A DNA stretch of 64,000 nucleotides from Rhizobium sp. BK251 (GCF_004345245.1 NZ_SLUQ01000004.1:62001-126000); one strand, 5' to 3'; shown: positions 16,996 to 26,727, counted from the first letter of the stretch. Notes: generated by a model not told the origin, from the sequence alone. Program-made: numbers and translations.

Positions 16996-17216
16996 GCAAG
17001 ATTCCCGAAATAGACTAGGCCACCCATGAGCAGCGCATAAAGCGCGATATTGAAAAGCGAACGATGCCAGACGAAACGGTAGAGACCGAGCCGCTCGATC
17101 AGCCAGCGCAGAATGGCAAACACAACGAGTGCGCCGCCAGCCCAAAGCGCCAGCGGCGGCAGATAGAAGCCGAGAAACTCCACGGTATGAAACACGGCGA
17201 GGCTTGGCACATCCAT
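16986..17216 (-). CDS. DUF1656 small inner-membrane protein (AaeX-like)
   Basis: A 76-residue protein with two hydrophobic segments. The conserved start (VEFLGFYLPPLALWAGGALVVF) and the end with RFVWHRSLFNIALYALLMGGLVYF fit the DUF1656 family, regularly encoded between FUSC and HlyD-type efflux genes. The ATG at 17216 begins MDVPSLAVFH; a frame-compatible ATG lies nine codons upstream. The stop overlaps the adaptor gene start, so translation is probably coupled. Its role in the pump is not known. Confidence 0.88.
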   Translation of the reverse strand: MDVPSLAVFHTVEFLGFYLPPLALWAGGALVVFAILRWLIERLGLYRFVWHRSLFNIALYALLMGGLVYFGNLAWR

Positions 17217-17239
17217 GTTCGATCCTCGTTCCAGCGTTG

Positions 17240-19408
17240 TCAATCTTCGTCAAACCCGTGCCCGAGATAGGCGCGGTCGATGTCGAAGCGGTCGGAAATG
17301 AAGCGCAATGAGGCGCCGGCGTGCAATAGGGATCGGGCGGCCGGGCCGGGCGCGAGCGGCCAGGAGGAAAGTGCTGCACGCATGTCGGCGACGATGGTTT
17401 CGGCCTCGGCGAGGCGCGACAGGCGATCTGCAGGACCCATGCGCCGCTCCGTGACGAGCCCCTCGAGCGCCGATGCGAACCGCTGGAGAAAGTGCCCGAG
17501 GGAAAGCGCAATATCCTGCGGCATATCGGGGTCGGCCTTGAGTTCCACCAGCCGGCCGAGCTCGACTGCGCAAGACGCGGCGCCGAGCGTACCCCTGAGG
17601 AATTCCTCGTCGCGCTGGCGATCGAGCGCAAGACGCGGCAGCAGGGCGGTCAGCGCGGCGACGATATCGCCCGCGGCGCGGCGCGGCGGACTTGCCCCGC
17701 GCGCCACTGCAGGCAGGATCGTGCCGATCGTGTGCCGCCAGATTCGCTCCCGCTTCGCCTGCGAGGTCACGGGCATCGCGACGATCACGGCAAGGCAGAT
17801 CACCATGCCGAGAAGGATCGCGACTGCGTTGCTGACGAAACCAAGCTCGTTCGGCGTAAAGCTATTGCCCGTGGTGAGGTTCGAGAGCGTGAAGGCGCCG
17901 AACGCGACGCCGGCGAGCGAGCGGCTCGGCGTTCCCGCCATCAGGCCCGCCGGCAGCAGTGCTATCAACAAGACCAGGGCGAGCGCCTCGAAACCTTCAA
18001 GATGCGGAAGCAACAGGACCATCACGAGATAGCCAAGCAGAATGCCGACTGCAGTCCAGACCAGATAGGTGCGCGCGGCCGCCTGCGGATTGTCCTGGTT
18101 GACGGCGAAGAACAGCATGATCGCGCCACCCGAAACCGCCGTGAAGCCTTCGCTCCAGCCGCTCGCCATCCATGCGGCGCTGAGCAGCAGCATGGCGACC
18201 GAGGCCCGGATGGCGATCAGCAGCGCCTCCCGCCGGTCCTCGCGATCGAGGGGCCGAGCACCGGAGCGCGACGGCATCCTGACGTCCTGGGCTCTCCGGC
18301 TCGCCGCTTCCGCGACCACGACCATCGCAAGGCCGTGCAGGAGCTTGCCGACGCGGCTCACGATCAACACCCCATTGGCGAGCGGATCGAAGGGGGCAGT
18401 CCCGGCCATGCCCTCGAGGTCGGCTGAGGCCTTGTCCAATTCCTTGCGCGCGGTCAGCAGTTCACCGCGCAATTGGCCCGGATCGCGCCAGATCAGCGGA
18501 TCGGCCGACACACGCTCGACACGCGAGGCGATCGCTTCCAGTGTCGGACGGAACCGTTCCCCGACCGCCTGCGCGCCCTCGCCTTCAAACGCGTCGAGGC
18601 GGACGAACAGGCCGCGTGCGACGGCGAGCAGGATCAGGAACTCGCGGACGATGCGCTGGAGTCCGGTTGCGTTTGCGCGCATTTCGGGAGCTTCAAAAAG
18701 CGCGGAGGAACGAAGCGCGTCGAACGAGACCACCTCGGCGACCATATGCTGACGCTGCCGGGCAAAGACATCGGGCGACGCCGAGAGGCGAAGCGCCGTC
18801 GCAACATAGCCCGCCAAGTCGCGAAACGTATTGGTCAGCGCCTCGCGCAGGGCATCGCCCGCGTAACGCGGCAGGACGATCATGCTGACTGCAGTGATGC
18901 AGCCGATGCCGATCAGGATCGCACCGATGCGGTCGATGGCGATCGACCAGGCATTCAGGGGATCGCTCGATCCTTCATAGGCAACCAGTACGGCAGTATA
19001 GCCGGCGAGGAGCACGCCATAGGAGGCGAAGTTGCGAAGCCTGGCCCCGGTGTAGAAGATCACGCCCACCATGAGCACAGTGGCCGCAACGAGCAATTCG
19101 GGTGCTTGTGAGAACAACCCCACGATCAGAAGCCCAAGTAGCCCGCCTCCCACCGTGCCAATGGCACGCCAGGTGCCCTTCGAAAGTGCACCACCCACCG
19201 TTGGCTGCGCGAGCAGGTAGACCGTCAGCGTCGCCCATTGCGGATCGCTCAGTTCCAGCCTGTAGGCGATCGCCATGGCGAGAATGGCGGCGGCTGCCAT
19301 CCTCAGCGAGAAGACGAAGTTGCGCCAGCCGAGATCGACGGAAAGAAGGCGCCGCCCCGCCGCGCTCGCCGCATCCACAAAGTGCGTCATCCCGACGGCG
19401 CTGTTCAT
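17240..19408 (-). CDS. FUSC/AaeB-family aromatic-acid efflux transporter
   Basis: A 722-residue inner-membrane protein built as a repeat: an N-terminal block of about six hydrophobic helices (residues ~25-180), a long cytosolic region, a second helical block (~380-540) and a soluble tail. The first block shows LELSDPQWATLTVYLLAQPTVGGALSKGTWRAIGT, the hallmark of the fusaric-acid resistance family. It is the likely pump of the three-gene set with the DUF1656 and HlyD genes. Substrate by analogy is hydroxylated aromatic carboxylates; not shown here. A short open frame overlaps its start. Confidence 0.92.
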   Translation of the reverse strand: MNSAVGMTHFVDAASAAGRRLLSVDLGWRNFVFSLRMAAAAILAMAIAYRLELSDPQWATLTVYLLAQPTVGGALSKGTWRAIGTVGGGLLGLLIVGLFSQAPELLVAATVLMVGVIFYTGARLRNFASYGVLLAGYTAVLVAYEGSSDPLNAWSIAIDRIGAILIGIGCITAVSMIVLPRYAGDALREALTNTFRDLAGYVATALRLSASPDVFARQRQHMVAEVVSFDALRSSALFEAPEMRANATGLQRIVREFLILLAVARGLFVRLDAFEGEGAQAVGERFRPTLEAIASRVERVSADPLIWRDPGQLRGELLTARKELDKASADLEGMAGTAPFDPLANGVLIVSRVGKLLHGLAMVVVAEAASRRAQDVRMPSRSGARPLDREDRREALLIAIRASVAMLLLSAAWMASGWSEGFTAVSGGAIMLFFAVNQDNPQAAARTYLVWTAVGILLGYLVMVLLLPHLEGFEALALVLLIALLPAGLMAGTPSRSLAGVAFGAFTLSNLTTGNSFTPNELGFVSNAVAILLGMVICLAVIVAMPVTSQAKRERIWRHTIGTILPAVARGASPPRRAAGDIVAALTALLPRLALDRQRDEEFLRGTLGAASCAVELGRLVELKADPDMPQDIALSLGHFLQRFASALEGLVTERRMGPADRLSRLAEAETIVADMRAALSSWPLAPGPAARSLLHAGASLRFISDRFDIDRAYLGHGFDED

Positions 19409-19584
19409 GGGCAGCCCATTCTACAGGGATGCCTGCTCGCACCGTTCGCAACTGTCGGCATTCTCGCTGGCGACGCGAGATCCCCCACCTGGCGAACACA
19501 CATCCATTCGATCCCGCCGTGACGCAGCAGCGCGGCTGCAAAAGACGCGCCCTCCTCTGCCTCCGAAACCGTCGGTGCCCTCAT
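19405..19584 (-). CDS. Possible 59-residue leader peptide of the efflux set
   Basis: A short frame whose stop overlaps the FUSC start codon as ATGA. It begins MRAPTVSEAEEGASFAAALL, after an AAGGAGAGGGG stretch on the minus strand that could serve as ribosome-binding site. The overlap would couple its translation to the pump gene. The C-terminal part is low in hydrophobic residues and rich in Arg, Cys and Pro. I do not recognise a family, and chance cannot be excluded. Confidence 0.3.
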   Translation of the reverse strand: MRAPTVSEAEEGASFAAALLRHGGIEWMCVRQVGDLASPARMPTVANGASRHPCRMGCP

Positions 19585-19762
19585 GGAAATCCCCTCTCCT
19601 TCCCCGCAGGGATCATAGGCGGAAAATTCCAGTTCTGAATGGCCTATTTTGGCGGAGGCACGATCGTGCCTTCCACCTATGGAGGGAAGGTCAGGGGCCG
19701 CGCGCTATTATGTGGCGTTCCTCAAGCGCAGGGAACGCGGAGGCCGTCCGGTGTGCGCGCGG

Positions 19763-21028
19763 TCAGTGCAGGGACCAGGTGACGGAGGTACCGGCGAGCG
19801 TGTTCCTCAGACGCTCGTTCGCCTCCACGCCCGCAGCATCCGCCGAATATTCCGGCTTCAGGCGGTCGAGGAAATACATCGTCATCTTGCCCTTGTTCTT
19901 CACGTCGAGGGCACCTCGCGGGGTGCAGTCGAAATACAACTTTACGTGCTGGTAGGTGCTTTCGGAGATGTTCACGCGATCCAGTTCGCCGGCATTCTCC
20001 ATGCGGGCCGCGATGTTCACCGCATCGCCCCACACGTCGTAGCTGAACTTCTTCCGGCCGACGACGCCCGACACGACGCTGCCGCTGTGCAGGCCGACGC
20101 GGGCGTGCCACGGCATCTGCCCGACCGCCGCCAGGCGCTGGTTCGACGCAACGACGAAGCGCTGCATTTCGAGAGCCGCAAGGCAGCATCGGACAGCGTG
20201 GTCCTTGCGACCCAGCATCAGCCCACCGGCACACATGTAGGAGTCTCCGATCGTCTTGACTTTCTCCAGCCCGTGCCGGGCGATGATGCCATCGAACTCG
20301 GTGAAGTACATGTCGAGGTCATCGATCAACTCCCGGGGAGAGAGTTCGGCCGCAGACTTGGTGAAGTCGACGAAGTCTGTGAAGAGGATCGTGGTGGAAG
20401 GGTGGTGGCGGGGCTCGACCGCGCCTCTCTCGATCAACTCTGCGGCGATCTTGTTCGGCAGGATGTTGAGTATCAAGCTGTCGGCGCGTTGTTTCTCTGC
20501 GGCCAGTTCCTGCTGCGAGCGCTGAACCTCGATCAGCTTGAGGCGCAGCTCGAGCTGAGCGATGGTCTGGCGGGCGAGGCGCCGGATGCCTTCGGCGGCC
20601 TCGAAGGTGAGTTCGCGCGGGACGAGGTCCATGATGCAGATCGTGCCCAGCGCATGGCCGCCTGAATCGATCAGCGGCATGCCTGCGTAGAAGCGGAGGA
20701 AGGGTTCGGTCGCGATGAACGGAAGCGCCTTGAAGCGGTTGTCATCATGGGTGTCGGGCACCACAAGCATGTCGGCACGGCTGATCGCGTAGCCGCAGCA
20801 GACGCCGCCGCGGGGCACCTCCTCGATGCCCGGAGGAACGCCGTGTCGGGACTTGAGCCAAACCTTGGTATCCCCGACTATGTTGACCATCGAGATCGGG
20901 GTGCCGGCAATCAGGGCGGCGAGCTCCGTGAGGTCATCGAATCCGGCTTCGGGCTCCGTGCCGTAGACGGCATATGCCTCTAGCGCGGAAAGGCGTTCAG
21001 CCTCGTTCTCAGGTAGGGGAAAGTCCAT
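19763..21028 (-). CDS. GAF-domain class III adenylate cyclase
   Basis: A 421-residue soluble protein. Residues ~15-165 form a GAF sensor domain (ISMVNIVGDTKVWLKSRHGV ... GTICIMDLVPREL). A short helix leads into a class III cyclase domain from ~210 (ILFTDFVDFTKSAAE). The metal-binding Asp218 and Asp262 (KTIGDSYMCAGG) are 44 residues apart as usual, and Lys258 fits adenine rather than guanine selection. NIAARMENAG supplies the late Asn/Arg. It would make cAMP in response to a small ligand or redox state. The start at 21028 follows a GGAG site. Rhizobia carry many such cyclases; the signal is unknown. Confidence 0.9.
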   Translation of the reverse strand: MDFPLPENEAERLSALEAYAVYGTEPEAGFDDLTELAALIAGTPISMVNIVGDTKVWLKSRHGVPPGIEEVPRGGVCCGYAISRADMLVVPDTHDDNRFKALPFIATEPFLRFYAGMPLIDSGGHALGTICIMDLVPRELTFEAAEGIRRLARQTIAQLELRLKLIEVQRSQQELAAEKQRADSLILNILPNKIAAELIERGAVEPRHHPSTTILFTDFVDFTKSAAELSPRELIDDLDMYFTEFDGIIARHGLEKVKTIGDSYMCAGGLMLGRKDHAVRCCLAALEMQRFVVASNQRLAAVGQMPWHARVGLHSGSVVSGVVGRKKFSYDVWGDAVNIAARMENAGELDRVNISESTYQHVKLYFDCTPRGALDVKNKGKMTMYFLDRLKPEYSADAAGVEANERLRNTLAGTSVTWSLH

Positions 21029-21495
21029 GCCGGCACTCCATTGTGCGAAGGCGAAGACGGTCCGACCTTTCGGGTCCGGCCGGCGCGGTTTCGATCTGGA
21101 TATCATGGGTCCGGTGCTATTGTCGGGCCTTGCCCTACCGAAGCGGCCCCCGCCACCCGTCCGACACCTGCTGCCGCCCGAAATTTACTCCAGCCTCGCC
21201 GCTTAATCAATGACGCCGGGCGCGCCCGGACAGAAGGCTAGCTTGAGGCTAAGGTGGCATTTGCGGCGGTCGCAGAACTGATAGGAGCCGCTGAAACCGA
21301 TCCGGCAAGTAAGGCACGCGCGAAATGATCGAGTGGTTTCACAGATATACCGCGCCTGCGGTCGAGGGCGCGATTGCAAATTGTCGCGGCAGCGCCACTT
21401 AAATCGCAAGTCCGCGACGCGCTCAGAGTCGACTTCCGGCCATGAGACGTCCCGGGCGCGAGGCGTCGAAGCCAGCACAGACCGAGGTTGAGGCT
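21029..21495. other. 467-base intergenic gap
   Basis: No credible gene, hairpin with T run, or repeat is seen. Open frames here are Arg- and Cys-rich and lack ribosome-binding sites. It presumably carries the divergent promoters of the cyclase gene and of the small gene at 21496. Confidence 0.4.
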
Positions 21496-21711
21496 ATGCA
21501 CAAGTTTACCGTCACCGTCACTCAGCAGATCGGGGCCGACACTGCCGAGGAGGCTGCCTTGCTCATGTATCAGGAGCTGGCCAAGGGCCTGCCACCGCTA
21601 CGCTTTTCGGCCACGGACGAGGCAAGGACGACGACTGACGTGACGCTGGACCGGGCAAAGGCGGAAGAGTTTGCCAGCGTCGACCACACCGCTGACCCGG
21701 GCAACTGGTAG
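21496..21711 (+). CDS. Hypothetical protein (71 aa)
   Basis: A 71-residue acidic protein. It opens with MHKFTVTVTQQIGADTAEEAALLMYQELAKG, where the beta strand followed by an AEEAA helix resembles small ferredoxin-like or DUF-type folds. No named motif. A GAGG stretch lies before the ATG at 21496; the frame extends 18 codons upstream without a better start. First of a run of orphan small genes in this accessory-looking stretch. Confidence 0.6.
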   Translation: MHKFTVTVTQQIGADTAEEAALLMYQELAKGLPPLRFSATDEARTTTDVTLDRAKAEEFASVDHTADPGNW

Positions 21712-21961
21712 CGTGCGGAAAAACGCCGCCGCCGGATGCGGCGAGCCTCGTATAACACTGCGTCGCCATGGCATGCCGCTTCACTGGCGAATTGCATCTG
21801 AGTGGCATGTAACCGAGATGCCGTGCTTCCAAACGCCGGAAAGACACCGGAAACTATGTAAAAATCGGAAACACTTTGTGACTAAGTGGTTCCGAAAGCA
21901 GCATTTTTTAGCTTGCCGCGCTGACCGACTTAACGGATATTGCTCCAATGCGAGGGCCGCC

Positions 21962-22363
21962 ATGATCAGAATGATACAAGACCCGGCCGAATTGGCGGGT
22001 GAAGACATCACTGGCAAATATATCCTGCGGAAGCTGAACTATCATTGGTTCGCCTACGGCAAGGCCGGCATCGTGACCGCCTGCAAGGGATCGATCCTGC
22101 ATATCGACCGAGAAGAAACCGTCTATTCCGAGCGTTGGGGCCGCCGCGCCTATAGCGGCACCGGCAAGCGCTATCCGGGCGGCGTCTGTCCTATTTCGGC
22201 GGTCGCCTGCGTCTGCGACACGCCGGACGACGTGAATGCCGTCATTCAGCTGGATGTCGAGGCACAGAACGAATTCTACCAACTGATCGCCAAGGCGGAA
22301 GCCAAGGTTCACGCTCTCGCCGCTTCCTCACAAAACAGCGTCTTCCTGACAGCCGCCGAATAG
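21962..22363 (+). CDS. Hypothetical protein (133 aa)
   Basis: A 133-residue soluble protein. The central part, YHWFAYGKAGIVTACKGSILHIDREETVYSERWGRRAYSGTGKRYPGGVCPI, has several aromatic and glycine residues and four Cys in total, suggesting a compact folded domain. The end is helical (AQNEFYQLIAKAEAKVHAL). I cannot place the family. The ATG at 21962 follows GAGGGCC; an alternative ATG lies three codons later. The frame before it is not protein-like. Confidence 0.6.
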   Translation: MIRMIQDPAELAGEDITGKYILRKLNYHWFAYGKAGIVTACKGSILHIDREETVYSERWGRRAYSGTGKRYPGGVCPISAVACVCDTPDDVNAVIQLDVEAQNEFYQLIAKAEAKVHALAASSQNSVFLTAAE

Positions 22364-22663
22364 GTGGTTGGCGAACGCGGCCATCACCGCGTTTGAAGAC
22401 GGTTCGTCTTTTCGAAATAGCGTCATGAAGGGTCATGGCTCGACAGATTTCGAGCGCCCGCTTTGGGGCTGGTCGGACTTTCGTTTGAGCCGAGGCAACC
22501 GAGATGAGGTGGCGAAGGCATCAGCCGTGCCCTATACTTTCCCCGGGGTTGGTTGAGGTTGCCTCATGGCAGGCATTTTCGATTTCGTGACATCATCGCC
22601 CTCGCAGCCTCTCGACTCTGCCCGAATGTGCCTGTCGCTTCATCCTTCGACTGAGGAGAAAAA
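22364..22663. other. 300-base gap without a supported gene
   Basis: A 62-codon frame starting at a TTG (22368) has no ribosome-binding site and an unconvincing composition. A GAGGAG site at the end belongs to the next gene. Nothing else is seen. Confidence 0.4.
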
Positions 22664-22948
22664 ATGCCACTCAAGATGCGTCCGGACATGCCTCCGTTCA
22701 TCGTCGACGAGAACGGTCACATCCCCATGATCGACGGCACCGCGCGGTGGCTGGTGATTGTGACACGGGAAGCATTGGAAGGAATTGCGTCACCGCCGGA
22801 GGCCTCGGTGGAGCGTCTGCGGGACTATGCCGCCACGTTTGGCGAGGTCGCGACCTACAAGCTCGAACATGGCCGCGCCGGCGCGGAAGAGACCATATGG
22901 GTCCAAAGGGCCGACGTTTCCGAATGGCAAAGCACGCAATCGCGGTGA
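22664..22948 (+). CDS. Hypothetical protein (94 aa, perhaps DUF1488-like)
   Basis: A 94-residue protein with a good ribosome-binding site (GAGGAG) before its ATG. The pattern is: beta-strand-rich start (PPFIVDENGHIPMIDGTARWLVIVTREALEGI), a helix (VERLRDYAATFGEVATYKLEHG) and a final strand ending IWVQRADVSEW. This order recalls small DUF1488-type proteins, but the similarity is from memory of pattern only. It converges with the next small gene seven bases away. Confidence 0.6.
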   Translation: MPLKMRPDMPPFIVDENGHIPMIDGTARWLVIVTREALEGIASPPEASVERLRDYAATFGEVATYKLEHGRAGAEETIWVQRADVSEWQSTQSR

Positions 22949-22954
22949 GTTCGT

Positions 22955-23167
22955 TTACTCCAGTTGAGGTTGGACGGCTTGGCGCATTGGCATGCCGAGG
23001 CCCTGAGTGAGCACCTCCCACCGAGAGGCCTCAACGGCCTGGCTCGGCGTCGCCGCAAGTTCACACGCCCGGCTTGCTTCCTGGCGCCGCAGGGCTTCAA
23101 GCAAGTCCGGGTGAAGACCTTCGCCACGTTCAGCGGCGATGGCGTGCAGTGCCAGCAACGAAGACAT
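22955..23167 (-). CDS. Hypothetical protein (70 aa)
   Basis: A 70-residue, probably all-helical protein beginning MSSLLALHAIAAERGEGLHPDLLEALRRQEASRACEL. The ATG at 23167 has a CTGGAGC sequence at suitable distance; the frame is open 19 codons further up without such a site. No signal, membrane span or named motif. It ends seven bases from the convergent 94-aa gene. Confidence 0.5.
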   Translation of the reverse strand: MSSLLALHAIAAERGEGLHPDLLEALRRQEASRACELAATPSQAVEASRWEVLTQGLGMPMRQAVQPQLE

Positions 23168-23420
23168 GATCGAGCTCCAGTGTTCTTGAGACCGGAGTAC
23201 TAGAGTCGGAAACGCCGACACCATCCACCCGTTTCATGCGCGGATGTGACGACGGTCGACCTTAGGCCCGAAACGACCGAGATCAGCGTTCCCCTTCGCG
23301 CCTTCCCCAAAGTGCAATAGCAATTCGCCCCCCGGCGCGCCAGAATGCCTGCCCAGGAGGCCGACTTGTGCACGTGTCCGCGAGAGGAGCCTCATCCGGC
23401 CAATGGAAAAGGGGGCTAAA

Positions 23421-25487
23421 ATGAGCGGATCGGTGACACTTTGGACGCTTGTGCTTGGCGCGGTCTTCGCTGGAGCGCTGGGAGGCGCATCGGTCGCGCA
23501 GGACCAGCAGCATTTCAACGCGAAAGGCAAGATGCCTTCGAAATTTACCATCGAGGCGCAGCAGCATCAGCGGCAGATACTACCCCTCGCCGACAAGCGA
23601 GACTTCGAGGAGGCACGGCGCGGATTTATCGCGGCGCCTCCCTACCGCAAGATCATGAATGAAAATGGCGACGTCGCCTGGGACATCGACAACTGGGCCT
23701 TCCTCTTGAACGGGAAGGACTACGACAGCATCCACCCGTCACTGCAGCGCCAGGCCCTGCTCAACATGGAGTATGGGCTTTTCGAAGTGGTGCCCGGCAT
23801 CTATCAGGTGCGAGGCTTCGACCTGGCGAACATCTCGTTCATCAAGGGCAACACAGGCTGGATCGTCATCGATCCACTGACGGTGAAAGAGACTGCGCGC
23901 GCTGCGCTCGAGTTCGTCAACGAGAAGCTCGGCGAGCGGCCGGTGGTCGCGGTCATTATCTCTCACTCCCATGGCGACCATTTCGGCGGCATTCGCGGCG
24001 TGGTCGACGATGCCGCCCTGGCGGCCGGGAAAGTCGAGATCATCGCTCCCAAGGGGTTCGTGAACGAGGCGATCTCGGAAAACCTCTATGCCGGCAATGC
24101 GATGACCCGCCGCAAGAGCTACACCTACGGTGATCTTCTTCCGAAAAGCCCATACGGCCAGGTGGATGCCTCCATCGGCAAGGGCGTCGCTGCCGGCGAT
24201 ACCGGCATCCTGCCGCCCACAAAGAGCATCGAGCAGCCGTTCGAGGAAATGACCATCGACGGTGTCAAGGTAGTCTTCCAAAACACCCCGGGCACTGAAG
24301 CGCCTGCCGAGATGAACACTTGGTTTCCGGACTTCAAGGCATTCTGGGCAGCCGAGAACGTCGTCGCCAGCCAGCACAACATCCTGACGCTGCGGGGAGC
24401 GCCAGTGCGCGATGCATTGGCCTGGTCGCAGTACATCAACATCGCGCTCTACCGGTTCGGCGAACAGGCGGACGTGATGTTTGCCTCGCACAGCTGGCCG
24501 CGCTGGGGAAAGGAGCGCATCGAAGAGGTGATGCGCGGACAACGCGACATGTACGCGAACCTGAACAACCAGGTGCTTCATCTGGCCAACAGCGGCGTGA
24601 CCATCAATCAGATACACAACGTCTATGAGCCGCCCAAGAGCCTGCAGGCATTGTGGTACGATCGCGGCTACCACGGTTCCTATCTTCACAACAGCCGGGC
24701 CATCATTCAGCGCTATCTCGGCTTCTGGGATTTGAACCCGGCAACGCTGGTGCCGCTCTCGCCGGAGGATTCGGCCCCGCTCTACATCGAGATGATGGGT
24801 GGTGCGGGCAAGGTCATGGCAAAGGGCCAGGAGCTCTTCGACAAGGGCGAATATCGCCTTGCGACCGAGATTCTCAACAAGCTGGTCTACGCGGAACCGG
24901 GCAACCAGCCGGCAAAGGATCTCCTTGCCGACACCTACGAGCAAATGGGATACCAGTTCGAGAGCCCCAGCCTCCGCAACAGCTTCCTGGCAGGCGCCAA
25001 GGAACTGCGCGACGGAGTCGTAGCCGTGAAGGCCGCGAAGGCGGGTAGTCCCGACTTTGTTCGCGGCACGAGCACCGAAGCCTTCCTCACCTACCTTGGT
25101 ATCCAGATGGACAGCCGCAAGGCGGAAGGCATGGCATTCAAGATCAACATCTCGACGCCCGACAACGGCGAGAAATTCGTGGTCGAGATGAGCAATGCGA
25201 CGCTGACCACGATTGCCGGCTTCCAGGCGAAGGATGCTGATCTGACGATCACCATCGATCGCCGGGAGTTGGAGGACGTGATGATCGGTGCGACGAAACT
25301 TGCTGACAAGGTGGCTGCCGGCAAGGCCAGGATGGAGGGAAATCCCCAGGTGCTTGCGCAGCTCGCTTCGACGATGGTCACGTTCGACAACTGGTTCGAG
25401 GTCTTGCCGGGGACAAAGCAGCAGACCGCGGCCCTGCCAAAGCCCGAGCTCTTGCAGGACGACGCGACTTATTACGAGGGGCCCTAG
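23421..25487 (+). CDS. Secreted alkyl sulfatase (SdsA-like, metallo-beta-lactamase fold)
   Basis: A 688-residue enzyme, normal length for linear primary alkylsulfatases, which release sulfate from detergents such as SDS. A signal peptide is evident (hydrophobic TLWTLVLGAVFAGALGG, then SVAQ). The zinc site is His182-x-His184-x-Asp186-His187 in SHSHGDHFGG. The central dimerisation region and a C-terminal SCP2-like lipid-binding part (KINISTPDNGEKFVVEMSNATLT) follow. AAGGGGG before the ATG at 23421 marks the start better than the ATG six codons earlier. It has no neighbouring sulfur gene, suggesting an independently acquired function. Confidence 0.92.
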   Translation: MSGSVTLWTLVLGAVFAGALGGASVAQDQQHFNAKGKMPSKFTIEAQQHQRQILPLADKRDFEEARRGFIAAPPYRKIMNENGDVAWDIDNWAFLLNGKDYDSIHPSLQRQALLNMEYGLFEVVPGIYQVRGFDLANISFIKGNTGWIVIDPLTVKETARAALEFVNEKLGERPVVAVIISHSHGDHFGGIRGVVDDAALAAGKVEIIAPKGFVNEAISENLYAGNAMTRRKSYTYGDLLPKSPYGQVDASIGKGVAAGDTGILPPTKSIEQPFEEMTIDGVKVVFQNTPGTEAPAEMNTWFPDFKAFWAAENVVASQHNILTLRGAPVRDALAWSQYINIALYRFGEQADVMFASHSWPRWGKERIEEVMRGQRDMYANLNNQVLHLANSGVTINQIHNVYEPPKSLQALWYDRGYHGSYLHNSRAIIQRYLGFWDLNPATLVPLSPEDSAPLYIEMMGGAGKVMAKGQELFDKGEYRLATEILNKLVYAEPGNQPAKDLLADTYEQMGYQFESPSLRNSFLAGAKELRDGVVAVKAAKAGSPDFVRGTSTEAFLTYLGIQMDSRKAEGMAFKINISTPDNGEKFVVEMSNATLTTIAGFQAKDADLTITIDRRELEDVMIGATKLADKVAAGKARMEGNPQVLAQLASTMVTFDNWFEVLPGTKQQTAALPKPELLQDDATYYEGP

Positions 25488-25761
25488 AAGAGCTCGCCGT
25501 CACTCCGATCCGGCACCGAGGGAAAGCGGCTGGAGCCGCTTTCCGGTAGTGTCCCCTCTGGCAAGGACAAGACCAAAGTAGGCGACACCCGCGCTGCAGC
25601 CATGCCAACGGCCAGTCGGGATGCCGCCACACTTGTTACTCCCACTTTCCTATTTCCGGCTTCAGACTATCTCACGACTGAGGACAAGCGGTCAGCAGTG
25701 AACGCCAACACGCTTCGGGCGAAGGCGCGGGAATTCGTCCAAATGAGGAGGTTCAAAAGCC

Positions 25762-26556
25762 ATGACTACATCAGCCGAGAGCGAACGGAATGGGGAGCAA
25801 CCGGGCATGCACACGCCGGCGGTCGTGTCGCCGCAGGCGTGGGAGACGGCCCGCGAGCAACTGCTCGTGAAGGAAAAGGCCCACACCCGCGCCAGTGACG
25901 CCCTGGCCGCCGAGCGAAGGCGAATGCCGTGGATGGCCGTGGAGACGACGTACACGTTCGAGGGGCCTGCCGGCAAAACCAGCCTGCTCGACCTGTTTGA
26001 AGGCCGGCACCAATTGATCGTCTACCGCGCCTTCTTCGAGCCGGGAGTGTTCGGCTGGCCCGACCAGGCCTGCAGGGGCTGCTCCATGGTGGCGGACCAG
26101 GTCGCGCACGTCGCTCACCTCAACGCACGCGACACGACCCTCGCCTTCGTCTCGCGTGCGCCCCAGGCCGACATCGCGCGGCTGAAGGCACGGATGGGCT
26201 GGGAGATGCCGTGGTACACCGTCACTGATAGCTTCGACGCCGACTTCGGCGTCGCCGAATGGCACGGCACGAACGTGTTCTATCGCGACGGCAACCGCGT
26301 GTTCCGGACCTATTTCATCAACAACCGCGGCGACGAGCAGATGGGGAATACCTGGAACTATCTCGACATCACGCCACTCGGCCGGCAGGAAGTATGGGAG
26401 GACTCGCCCGAAGGCTATCCCCAGACTCCGACCTACAAGTGGTGGAACTGGCACGACAGCTACGTCGCAGACGCCGCGCCCGACAAGAAATGGGTCGAGG
26501 TGTCGGAGGCCGGCGAGGCGGCGTTCCGGGCCGAACAAGCAAGCAGGAAGGGCTGA
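25762..26556 (+). CDS. DUF899 family thioredoxin-like protein
   Basis: A 264-residue protein of the DUF899 group, which has a thioredoxin-like fold. Typical pieces are the N-terminal helix (AWETAREQLLVKEKAHTRASDALAAERRRMPW), the strand and loop with LLDLFEGRHQLIVYRAFFEPG, then CRGCSMVADQVAHVAHLNARDTTLAFVSRAP, and the late FNxxYFINNRGDEQMGNTWNYLDITPLGRQE region. A CxxC-type pair is present in CRGC. Catalytic activity is unproven for the family. A perfect AGGAGG stands upstream. It stands alone in the accessory stretch. Confidence 0.9.
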   Translation: MTTSAESERNGEQPGMHTPAVVSPQAWETAREQLLVKEKAHTRASDALAAERRRMPWMAVETTYTFEGPAGKTSLLDLFEGRHQLIVYRAFFEPGVFGWPDQACRGCSMVADQVAHVAHLNARDTTLAFVSRAPQADIARLKARMGWEMPWYTVTDSFDADFGVAEWHGTNVFYRDGNRVFRTYFINNRGDEQMGNTWNYLDITPLGRQEVWEDSPEGYPQTPTYKWWNWHDSYVADAAPDKKWVEVSEAGEAAFRAEQASRKG

Positions 26557-26727
26557 ACCGGACCTTAACTGGCGCTTGTTGCTCGTTCCGGCCAACCGAG
26601 TGGACGGCACGAAACCACCCAAACCGGACGGCGCAACCGTCCGGTTTTCACCACGAGCGACCGCATCGTCGCAACTGTGTTGAAATTCGCCGGATCGCTG
26701 CGATACTGCGCTAAGGGGGCCGAAGCG

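Noticed and set aside
22368..22556. 62-codon frame with TTG start
   Set aside because: No ribosome-binding site and no recognisable fold.
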